Below, one piece after another: positions 33,633 through 41,000 of a stretch of DNA of 41,429 nucleotides. The position numbers and the translations under genes were made by a program. The stretch comes from Lachnoclostridium sp. UBA1781 (lineage in GTDB: Bacteria; Bacillota; Clostridia; Lachnospirales; Lachnospiraceae): positions 1 to 41,429 of the forward strand of contig DCGJ01000167.1 of assembly GCA_002315495.1 (NCBI GenBank). The letters run 5' to 3'. How positions within the stretch are numbered: position 1 is the first letter of the stretch; every line of letters begins with the position of its first letter. A model generated the notes under the pieces. That model had not been told where the DNA came from and searched no databases. It saw only the letters and a list, made by a program, of their open reading frames with translations.

Positions 33633-33983
33633 TTACTTAACTCTTTCCTTAACCTTAGCAGCCTTACCGGTTCTCTCACGAAGGTAGTTAAGCTTAGCTC
33701 TACGAACCTTACCGTAACGAACTACAGTGATGCTCTCGATAACCGGAGAGTTGAGCGGCCAAGTCTTCTCAACGCCACAACCGTTGGAATTCTTACGTAC
33801 GGTGAAAGTCTCGTAGATACCACCGTTCTGTCTCTTAATAACAACACCCTCAAATGCCTGGGTTCTCTCTCTGTTACCTTCCTTAACCTTAGCCAATACA
33901 CGAACGGTATCGCCAACGCCGAAAGAAGCAACCTCTTTCAACTGCTCATTCTCGAGCTTTGCAATGTACTCTGCATTAGTCAT
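33633..33983 (-). CDS. rplS: Ribosomal protein L19
   Basis: The 116-residue protein matches bacterial L19 in length and pattern: FGVGDTVRVLAKVKEGNRER near residue 30, then RTQAFEGVVIKRQNGG, FTVRKNSNGCGVEKTWPL and KVRRAKLNYLRERTGKAAK. L19 sits at the 30S-50S interface. The start is the ATG at 33981-33983 with GGAGGT 7 nt upstream; an upstream in-frame ATG would add 13 hydrophobic residues that are not part of L19. It has its own promoter (34069-34097) and is followed by a terminator, so it can be made apart from trmD. Confidence 0.98.
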   Translation of the reverse strand: MTNAEYIAKLENEQLKEVASFGVGDTVRVLAKVKEGNRERTQAFEGVVIKRQNGGIYETFTVRKNSNGCGVEKTWPLNSPVIESITVVRYGKVRRAKLNYLRERTGKAAKVKERVK

Positions 33984-33989
33984 AATAAA

Positions 33990-34062
33990 GACCTCCAAAA
34001 AAATAAATAATATATTCGGCATTCATTCTACCTTGTGTACAGAGGAACACCGCGTCTCACGG
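33990..34062 (-). ncRNA. Possible L19 leader (autoregulatory rplS 5' UTR)
   Basis: From the predicted start near 34062, about 75 nt of leader precede the rplS ribosome site. It can form a closing UACC/GGUA helix around two small hairpins (CGU-GAG-ACG and GUGU/ACAC). L19 leaders in this position are known from Firmicutes and bind L19 to reduce its synthesis. I match it on position and rough fold only. Confidence 0.4.
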
Positions 34063-34068
34063 GTATTT

Positions 34069-34097
34069 ATATTATCATACCGCATTTGAAAATGCAA
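34069..34097 (-). promoter_or_regulatory. Promoter of rplS
   Basis: TTGCAT (34092-34097) and TAATAT (34069-34074) are 17 nt apart, directly after the trmD stop. A perfect repeat GCATTT-TC-AAATGC overlaps the -35 box (34082-34095). Confidence 0.6.
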
Positions 34098-34105
34098 GAA
34101 GAAAT

Positions 34106-34882
34106 TTAATTTTCTTCCGATGCGTTTTTCTCAATCATTTCCTGCTCTTTTTCAAGCAACTCCCGGTAAAACTTCTTCTCTTTCTTACTGAGTTCCGCGC
34201 CTTCTAACAGCTCCGGTCGAACCTGATGTGTGCGAAGAATCGACTGCTGTCTTCGCCACTCCTCAATCTTTGCATGATGACCGGACAAAAGCACCTCCGG
34301 AACCTTCCTGTCATGCCAGACCTCCGGTCTTGTGTACTGCGGATACTCGAGGAGATTACCTTCAAAGGACTCGGTGCTTCCGCTTTCTTCGTTCGTAAGA
34401 ACGCCCGGCACCATACGGGAAATCGCATCAATCATAACCATCGAAGCGAGCTCACCGCCGGAAAGCACATAATCGCCAATGGATACGCGATCGGTCACAA
34501 TCTCGTCAAGCACACGCTCATCCACGCCTTCATAATGCCCACAAAGGAAAATGAGGTCCTCCTCCTGAGCGAATTCCTTCGCCATCTCCTGATTAAACAC
34601 ACGCCCCTGAGGCGTCAAATAAATCACTCTCGGCCGACTGCGTTTCATCCGCTTCAAGACGATATCCTCGTAACATTTAGAAATCGGCTCGGCAGACATG
34701 ACCATGCCGGCCCCTCCGCCGTAAGGATAATCATCGACATGACGATGCTTGTCTTCGGAGTAGTCCCGGATGTTCACCGCATTTAACGAAATAATCCCTG
34801 CGTCCATGGCTCTTCCCAAAATGCTGGTATGAAGCCCGGCGGTAATCATCTCCGGAAATAATGTCATAACATGAAAATCCAT
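34106..34882 (-). CDS. trmD: tRNA (guanine-N1)-methyltransferase TrmD
   Basis: This 258-residue enzyme methylates G37 of tRNAs that read codons such as CNN, which prevents frameshifting. The trefoil-knot SAM site is visible: LTPQGRVFNQ, LCGHYEGVDERVLDE and SIGDYVLSGGELASMV, followed by the linker RMVPGVL and the C-terminal tRNA-binding domain with WR-type residues. The start MDFHVMTLFPEM follows GGAGG. It lies 14 nt after rimM, as in most bacteria. Confidence 0.98.
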   Translation of the reverse strand: MDFHVMTLFPEMITAGLHTSILGRAMDAGIISLNAVNIRDYSEDKHRHVDDYPYGGGAGMVMSAEPISKCYEDIVLKRMKRSRPRVIYLTPQGRVFNQEMAKEFAQEEDLIFLCGHYEGVDERVLDEIVTDRVSIGDYVLSGGELASMVMIDAISRMVPGVLTNEESGSTESFEGNLLEYPQYTRPEVWHDRKVPEVLLSGHHAKIEEWRRQQSILRTHQVRPELLEGAELSKKEKKFYRELLEKEQEMIEKNASEEN

Positions 34883-34896
34883 ACATCCTCCAACGG

Positions 34897-35406
34897 TTAA
34901 TCCAAAAGACCTTTCATCACATGAACGCGCACCACCTTCTGTTCGGTGTCAACGTCCAATACGCATTCCTTAATTACCGGAAACAGAACCTCTTTGCCGT
35001 TCGGACGCTTGATGATATACACATCATTTGCGCCGGTCTGCATAACGTCAACAAGCTTACCAATCTTCTCGTTCTCGTCAGAAATCACCTCTGCACCAAG
35101 AATATCGGAAATGTAATACTCGCCCTCCTCGAGCGGAATGGCGTGTGCGCGGTCAACGTACAGCTCTTTTCCCTTATATTTTTCAATATCGTTAATATTG
35201 TTGTAACCTTCAAACTTCAAAATGACCATGTTTTTGAAATATTTGAAACCCTCCACGGTCAAAGGGAGCATTTCCTTACCCGTATCCAAAAACAGTGGCA
35301 AGCCCTTATGAAAACGCTGACTATCCTCTGTCGTCGGAAACAAATTGATTTCCCCACGAACGCCGTGGGTGCTGGCAAAAACGCCTACGCGAAAATAATC
35401 TTCCAT
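34897..35406 (-). CDS. rimM: Ribosome maturation factor RimM
   Basis: The 169-residue protein helps mature the head of the 30S subunit and binds S19. The N-terminal domain opens with FRVGVFASTHGVRGEINLFP; the PRC-barrel domain begins near residue 95 (EYYISDILGAEVISDENEKIG) and has GANDVYIIKRPNGKEVLFP and the usual LLD end. The start has GAGGTTTTC upstream. Confidence 0.96.
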   Translation of the reverse strand: MEDYFRVGVFASTHGVRGEINLFPTTEDSQRFHKGLPLFLDTGKEMLPLTVEGFKYFKNMVILKFEGYNNINDIEKYKGKELYVDRAHAIPLEEGEYYISDILGAEVISDENEKIGKLVDVMQTGANDVYIIKRPNGKEVLFPVIKECVLDVDTEQKVVRVHVMKGLLD

Positions 35407-35433
35407 GAAAACCTCGTATTCTGCTAAACCAAA

Positions 35434-35525
35434 TGCCCTTCGGGCACACCAAACACACGGAAAAGAGCTGAGTGTAATCGTTTACAATTGAATCACTTCC
35501 CCTGCAAACGAAAAACATTCAGCTC
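35434..35525 (-). other. Structured intergenic region between khpA and rimM
   Basis: The 128-nt gap holds a nested hairpin: outer arms 35465-35471 and 35519-35525 (7 bp, perfect), inner arms 35478-35486 and 35503-35511 (9 bp with one G-U), and a 16-nt loop. A small tight hairpin (35434-35446) follows on the minus strand, with UUUGGUUU after it, which is at best a weak terminator. Such a gap inside this operon is longer than usual. It could be a processing site, an attenuator or a protein-binding RNA. Confidence 0.4.
35473..35486. promoter_or_regulatory. cre-like site between khpA and rimM
   Basis: The 14-mer TGTAATCGTTTACA (TGTAAACGATTACA on the minus strand) matches the CcpA operator consensus TGWAANCGNTNWCA at all fixed positions. 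It lies inside one arm of the hairpin region, so it may instead be part of that structure. Its position inside a ribosomal operon is unusual for a cre site. Confidence 0.3.
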
Positions 35526-35534
35526 CTCAATCAA

Positions 35535-35768
35535 TTACTGAAGAATATCTACAGTAACCTTCTTGTCTTCCTTAGTTGCCGCAACTTTAACGACGGTACG
35601 GATCGCCTTGGCAATTCTGCCCTGCTTTCCGATGACCTTTCCCATGTCCTCCGGAGCAACCCGAAGCTCAATGAGAATCTCGCCGTCTTCCTTAACGGTC
35701 TCGGTAACAACCACCTTATCCGGCTGCGTAACCAATGACTTCGCAATTACACTAACGAGCTCTCTCAT
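35535..35768 (-). CDS. khpA: KH-domain RNA-binding protein KhpA (YlqC)
   Basis: This 77-residue single-KH protein has the GxxG loop in VIGKQGRIAKAIRTVVK near residue 45, preceded by VTETVKEDGEILIELRVAPEDMG. KhpA binds RNA with KhpB (Jag) and, in streptococci, affects cell elongation and division. The start is the ATG at 35766-35768 with a strong GGAGGTGA; the frame extends 29 codons further upstream, but that part overlaps rpsP. It lies 14 nt after rpsP, its usual place in Firmicutes. Confidence 0.95.
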   Translation of the reverse strand: MRELVSVIAKSLVTQPDKVVVTETVKEDGEILIELRVAPEDMGKVIGKQGRIAKAIRTVVKVAATKEDKKVTVDILQ

Positions 35769-35782
35769 GATTTCACCTCCGA

Positions 35783-36028
35783 TTACTTCTCGATACCAGC
35801 CTGCTTGAACAATCTGGCAACGGTCTCGGTCGGCTGTGCACCATTTGCAAGCCACTTCTTAGCCAACTCCTCGTCAACCTTGAAAACCTTCTCAGCCTTG
35901 GTAGGATCATAGATACCGATCTCCTCGATGAAACGACCGTCACGTGGGGATCTCTCATCTGCTACGATAACTCTGTAGAACGGAGCCTTCTTCTGTCCCA
36001 TTCTTCTCAAACGAATCTTTACTGCCAT
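35783..36028 (-). CDS. rpsP: Ribosomal protein S16
   Basis: The 81-residue protein is a typical S16: VKIRLRRMGQKKAPFYRVIV, SPRDGRFIEEIGIYDPT and the helical end ELAKKWLANGAQPTETV. It stabilises 16S rRNA early in 30S assembly. It leads the rpsP-khpA-rimM-trmD set from the promoter at 36068-36096; AAGGAGGTGA lies 9 nt before the ATG. Confidence 0.98.
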   Translation of the reverse strand: MAVKIRLRRMGQKKAPFYRVIVADERSPRDGRFIEEIGIYDPTKAEKVFKVDEELAKKWLANGAQPTETVARLFKQAGIEK

Positions 36029-36067
36029 TGTATGTTCACCTCCTTAAATTAATCCATACTACGTATA

Positions 36068-36096
36068 TATATATTGGTTTTCCAATGATATATCAA
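36068..36096 (-). promoter_or_regulatory. Promoter of the rpsP operon
   Basis: TTGATA (36091-36096) and TATATA (36068-36073) are 17 nt apart, about 40 nt before rpsP, in the 88-nt gap after ffh. A small ATTGG/CCAAT hairpin lies in the spacer. No clear terminator for ffh is visible, so some read-through is likely. Confidence 0.55.
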
Positions 36097-36116
36097 TGAA
36101 AATGCGTCCTAAGACA

Positions 36117-37514
36117 CTAGAACGGAAATCCTCCGCCCGGGAATCCTCCACCCGGGAAGCCGCCGCCCTTACCGCCTTTTCCGAATCCGCCGAAGCCGCC
36201 GAAACGCTTCTTCTTGCCGCCATTCATCATGCCCGACATCTGCTTCATCATCTTCTTGGTCTGCTCGTACTGCTTCATCAAACGGTTTACATCCGCAATC
36301 TCCACGCCCGCACCGGCTGCAATACGACGCTTTCTCGGCGGGGTAATGATATCCGGATGACTTCTTTCCTTCTTCGTCATGGAGCAAATGATGGCTTCGG
36401 TCTGCTTGAAGGCATCGTCGTCAATCTCGACATCCTTAAGCTGTCCCATACCCGGAAGCATTCCGAGAATGCTCTGAATACCGCCCATCTTCTTCATCTG
36501 CTGAATCTGCTCGTAGAAATCATCGAAGTCAAATTCGGCCTTCCGAAGCTTTTCCTCCATCTCCTTGGCTTTCTCTTCATCCACTTCGGCCTGAACCTTG
36601 TCGATTAAGGTGAGCACATCGCCCATGCCAAGAATACGGCTCGCCATACGGTCCGGATAGAACTGCTCCAGATCGGACAGCTTCTCGCCCATACCGATAT
36701 AAAGAATCGGCTTTCCGGTTACGGCTCTGATGGAAAGTGCCGCACCACCTCTTGTATCACCATCCAGCTTGGTGAGAATCACACCGGTAATCCCGATTTT
36801 CTCATCAAAGGTGGTGGCTACATTCAATACGTCCTGACCGGTCATTGCGTCAACGGTCAAAATCGTGTTATGAATCTCAATGCTTTCTTTGATGTTCTGA
36901 AGCTCCTGCATCAGCGCATCATCAATCTGAAGACGACCTGCGGTATCGATGATCACAACATTGTGACCTTCCTTCTTCGCCTTCTCCATTGCAGCCTTTG
37001 CAATGTTCACCGGATCATGACCGGTGCCCATGGAGAAGCAAGGAACTCCCTGCTTGTCCGCATTTACCATCAACTGGTCAATTGCGGCCGGACGATAAAT
37101 ATCACAGGCAACGAGAAGCGGACGCTTTCCCTGCTGCTTGAACTTACCGGCAAGCTTTGCGGCGGTCGTGGTTTTACCGGCACCCTGAAGACCACACATC
37201 ATAATTACGGTGATGCCATTCGGGATTACGGTAAGCTCTGTGGTTTCGCTACCCATCAAAGCAACCATTTCTTCATTTACAATCTTGATTACCATCTGGC
37301 CCGGAGTCAGGGAACTCATAACGTCCTGTCCAACAGCCCGCTCGGTAACGGAATTCACAAAATTCTTAACAACCTTGAAGTTAACGTCAGCTTCGAGAAG
37401 CGCCAACTTAACTTCTCTCATAGCCTCCTTAACATCCGCCTCGGAGAGTTTTCCCTTACCGCGAAGGTTCTTAAAGACATTCTGCAATTTATCGGTCAAG
37501 CTTTCAAATGCCAT
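36117..37514 (-). CDS. ffh: Signal recognition particle GTPase Ffh (SRP54)
   Basis: The 465-residue protein targets nascent membrane and secreted proteins to the translocon with 4.5S RNA and FtsY. N domain residues 1-90; G domain with GLQGAGKTTTAAKLAG at residue 108, DTAGRLQID and LTKLDGDTRGGAAL; Met-rich M domain with SILGMLPGM and the RxxRIAAGAG RNA-binding segment. The last 30 residues are an extra Gly/Lys/Phe tail with repeated GGGFPGG, which adds to the usual length of about 446. The stop is TAG. The gene begins 18 nt after ylxM with AAAGGAGAG upstream. Confidence 0.98.
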   Translation of the reverse strand: MAFESLTDKLQNVFKNLRGKGKLSEADVKEAMREVKLALLEADVNFKVVKNFVNSVTERAVGQDVMSSLTPGQMVIKIVNEEMVALMGSETTELTVIPNGITVIMMCGLQGAGKTTTAAKLAGKFKQQGKRPLLVACDIYRPAAIDQLMVNADKQGVPCFSMGTGHDPVNIAKAAMEKAKKEGHNVVIIDTAGRLQIDDALMQELQNIKESIEIHNTILTVDAMTGQDVLNVATTFDEKIGITGVILTKLDGDTRGGAALSIRAVTGKPILYIGMGEKLSDLEQFYPDRMASRILGMGDVLTLIDKVQAEVDEEKAKEMEEKLRKAEFDFDDFYEQIQQMKKMGGIQSILGMLPGMGQLKDVEIDDDAFKQTEAIICSMTKKERSHPDIITPPRKRRIAAGAGVEIADVNRLMKQYEQTKKMMKQMSGMMNGGKKKRFGGFGGFGKGGKGGGFPGGGFPGGGFPF

Positions 37515-37532
37515 CTGCTCTCCTTTCGGAAG

Positions 37533-37940
37533 TTATAAATCTTCCTGCACCTGCTGTGCCAACTCCCTTAGTTTCGAAATGTAAACTTTCATTCGCTCCT
37601 CAACATCCGTCTTCGCAATCTCATCGATGATGCGGTCCATATCGGAAACCTTTTGCTGAAGTGTGTGGAATCGTTCAATCAATCCCAACTTATCTTCATA
37701 TTCATGAAGCTTCTTACTACATCTCTTTACAATATCGTAAACACCCTGGCGACTGATTCCTGTCTCCTCGGAAATCTCGGAAAGAGACATATCGTTCAGG
37801 ATATATTCTTCAAAAATCAGGCGGTGATGTTCGTTCAGAAGCTCGCCGTAGAAATCATAGCATAAAGACAGCGTAACGACTTCCTTCATCCAGTCCTCGG
37901 CATCTGACTTTTTTGTGCTTCTCTTTGGCTGTTCATTCAT
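37533..37940 (-). CDS. ylxM: YlxM family DNA-binding-like protein (UPF0122)
   Basis: This 135-residue helical protein has a sigma-70 region 4-like helix-turn-helix (LSEISEETGISRQGVYDIVKR, residues about 55-75) and a C-terminal coiled-coil-like helix. YlxM sits beside ffh in most Firmicutes; streptococcal work links it to SRP function. The ATG at 37938-37940 follows a GGGGGTGAT site; a longer in-frame version would start inside the promoter. First gene of the ylxM-ffh operon. Confidence 0.92.
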   Translation of the reverse strand: MNEQPKRSTKKSDAEDWMKEVVTLSLCYDFYGELLNEHHRLIFEEYILNDMSLSEISEETGISRQGVYDIVKRCSKKLHEYEDKLGLIERFHTLQQKVSDMDRIIDEIAKTDVEERMKVYISKLRELAQQVQEDL

Positions 37941-37950
37941 AAATAAATCA

Positions 37951-37972
37951 CCCCCGGGCACAAGCCCGAGGG
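37951..37972 (-). repeat. GC-rich inverted repeat at the ylxM ribosome site
   Basis: A 9-bp inverted repeat with one G-T pair (37951-37959 with 37964-37972) and a 4-nt loop ends in the GGGGG of the ylxM ribosome site. The predicted transcription start (about 37967) falls inside the upstream arm, so only about four base pairs would form on that mRNA; a transcript reading through from the MBG gene would carry the full hairpin. Confidence 0.5.
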
Positions 37973-37973
37973 T

Positions 37974-38002
37974 AATATACAACATTATATTTGTTCTGTC
38001 AA
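37974..38002 (-). promoter_or_regulatory. Strong sigma-A promoter of ylxM-ffh
   Basis: A perfect -35 box TTGACA (37997-38002) and the -10 box TATATT (37974-37979) are 17 nt apart. It lies in the 103-nt gap after the MBG-repeat gene. No convincing terminator for that gene is visible in the gap. Confidence 0.8.
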
Positions 38003-38043
38003 GTTTTTTTCTTTACAGTTTTATAAAATGTTTCTAAGATTTC

Positions 38044-41000
38044 TTACTGCTTCGAGAGATATCTCTTGCGTCTTTCCATCTCAGCAAATGCTGCAGCGGA
38101 TACGATAGCTGCGAGTAACCAAAGCGTGAGATTTCCGGAATCATCGGTCTTCGGATCATCCGGATCCTTCTTATCGCTTGGCTTAACTACCAGGCTTCCA
38201 CTCTCAGAGGAAACGGTAAATACATAAGATGCGGTTACATCTTCACCCTTACTGTTCACAATCGTAATGGATTCAACGCCACATGCAGAGGTACCAACCT
38301 CGGTCTGACTTCCGGTGAAGGTAATACTCTGAATACTGTCACCCTCCATCAAGCCTTCCACCTGATACTTAGAAGGTGTTAACGGAGTTCCGTCATATAC
38401 CTTCTCATCTTGCTCAATCGTAATGATGATTGAGGTTGTAGTTACACTTAAGGTACCATCTACGTAAGTAATCTCATAGAAATCAGTAACATCCATACCG
38501 AGTCCGTTCTTAATCACTACGGATTCTACAACGTTCTCGCTGCTACCTGCGATTGTCTGGCTTCCGGTAATCACAACTGTTTCAAAATGATCGCCAACAC
38601 CAAGCTCATCACTGGTATAGGTGAAACTGGTAAGTGGAGTACCATCATACTTCTTATCTGCGTCACCTGCGGTAATCTTAATTGCCTTCTTGGTTACCGT
38701 AAGGGTTGCATCCTCGTAGGTAATCTCGTAACAGTCGGTAATGTCAACACCGTCTGCATTTTCAATCACAGCATCGCTAGGAACATTCTCGGAATCTCCA
38801 ACCATCGTCTGACTACCGGTGAAGGTTACGGAAGCGATGGTATCGCCTGTAATCATATCACTGTTGGTATAAGACTCGCTGGTAAGCGGTGTTCCGTCAT
38901 AAACCTTTTCAGCATCCACTGCAGTAATCACAAGTGCCGTAGGTGTGATTAACAAGGTACCGTTTACAAGCTCGAAATCGTAGCTGGCGGTAATATCCTC
39001 GCCGTCACGGGTAACGGTTACATTTGCAATGACATTGTTGCCGTCTGCATTGTCTGCTACATAGGTAACACTTCCGATAACAGTAACCGTGATCACATCA
39101 CCGTCAATCACTGTAGTAATGGTCTCAACGTCATCATCGTCCGTATTATCATCCTCGTCAACATTGCTATCGTCATCATCGTCCGTCGTATCATTGAAAT
39201 CATCCGAATCATCAAGGATCTCATCATCCAATGCGAAGAACATAATCTTAGCGATATTGCCACCTGCGAAAATGCTGTATCCGGTGTTCATATGTGCCAA
39301 ACCATCATATTCGAACGTGTCATCGTTCGATACGATAATCAGCTGTCTTGCCTCGATTGTTAACGTTCCGGAAATGGTTTCAATATCGTAGTTTTCAGTT
39401 ACGTCCATCTCATCGCGAAGGATGGTAACGGAATCAATCAGATTGTTATTGTCTGCATTTTCCTTCACGTCACGAATCGTAGCGGTAATCACAACGATTT
39501 CATTGTCGCCTTCTGCAAGAGCTTCCTCGTCTTCCGGAACATTCTCACCGGCTTCGATGGTATAGCCATCATTGCCATGGAAGGTTCCGTCGTAAACGAA
39601 GCTATCATCGTCAGAAATAACCGTAATCTTTCTCTTTTCGATGGTTAAGGTTCCGTAAACTTCGGTAATATCATAGTTTTCGGTAACGTCCTCTTCACCG
39701 TTAAAGATATGAATCTCTTCAATCAGGTTGTTTCCTTCGGAATTGTCGGATACGTAAGTTACTTCCGTGTTATTCGTTACCTCAATGGTATCGTTCTCTG
39801 CGATAACTTCCTGTCCTTCCGGAACATTTCCGCCATCTGCCAGACTGTAACCATCGTTACTATGAGCATTTCCGTCGTAGACGAAGCTGTCGTCATCTGA
39901 GGTAACAATAATCTTTCTCGGAACAACTGTAAGCTCACCGTAGACTTCGGTAATATCGTAGTTTTCGGTAACATCCTCATTGCCCTTCATAATGTGAATC
40001 TCGTCGATTATGTTATTTTCGTCTTCGGTATCCTTCACGTAGGTTACCAAAGCGGTAATCGTAACATCGGACGTTTCACCGTTTGCGAGTGCTTCCTCAC
40101 CTTCAGGAACATTATCACCGGATGTGATCGTGTAACCCGAATTGCCGTGTGGAAGGGAATCGTAAACGAACTCATCGTCGTTCGAAATTACATTAATCTT
40201 TCGCTTTTCGATTACCACTTCACCCTTCTCATAGGAAATGGTGAACATACTTGTTACATCGGCCTGATTGTTCTCATTATCCACAATCTTTACCGAGCCG
40301 CGAACAATATCGGTTTCGGAATTACCAACCGTCGTCTGAGAACCATTTGTCTTAACTTCAACAATTTCGTATCTGGTTGCAAGTCCGATAACTTCACCGT
40401 ATACATTATCAGCAATCGTAAGCGAGTTTCCGTCGTAAACCTTGGAATCGCTGGCTGCGATAATTGTAATATATGTGGAGTTAATCTTTAACAAGCCATT
40501 CGTATACGTAATGTCGTAGCTGCTTGTTACATCCGTATTATCGGTGTTTGTAATCACAGCGGCACTAGGAACATTTGGACAGGAACCAACTTCAGTCTGG
40601 CTTCCGGTAATCTTTACATAGATTAAGCTGTCGCCTTCTGCCAAAGTAGTTTCATCAAACTGATAGGAATCCTTTGTAATCGGAGTACTATCAAAATCCT
40701 TCTCATCGCTGTCCGCAATGATTTCAATTGGCTTTTGCTTTATTACAAGCGTTCCGTTTACATACTTAATGTTGTAGGAATTGGTAACGTCTACATCACC
40801 TTTCTTGATTGTAACAGAGGTGCGATCAATTACGTTATTCACCTTACCAATCGTATTCTCGTTGGCATCGGTGGTCATTGCCTCTCCTACAGTCGTAATG
40901 GTAGAAGCAGCAGTCATGGAACCGGTAAGTACATCCTGGTCTTCTCCGCTACCTGCAAGGCCAAAACCTTCCGTATCACTTACCAAAATGGTTCCATTCG

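Noticed and set aside
36118..36180. Gly-rich tail of Ffh as a frameshift artefact
   Set aside because: Repeated GGxFPGG is in the same frame as the M domain, and glycine-rich Ffh tails occur in other bacteria; the frame is continuous to a TAG stop.
39089..39391. Ser-rich plus-strand frame
   Set aside because: It is simply the reverse complement of the Asp codons in the MBG protein insert (GAC/GAT read as Ser codons).
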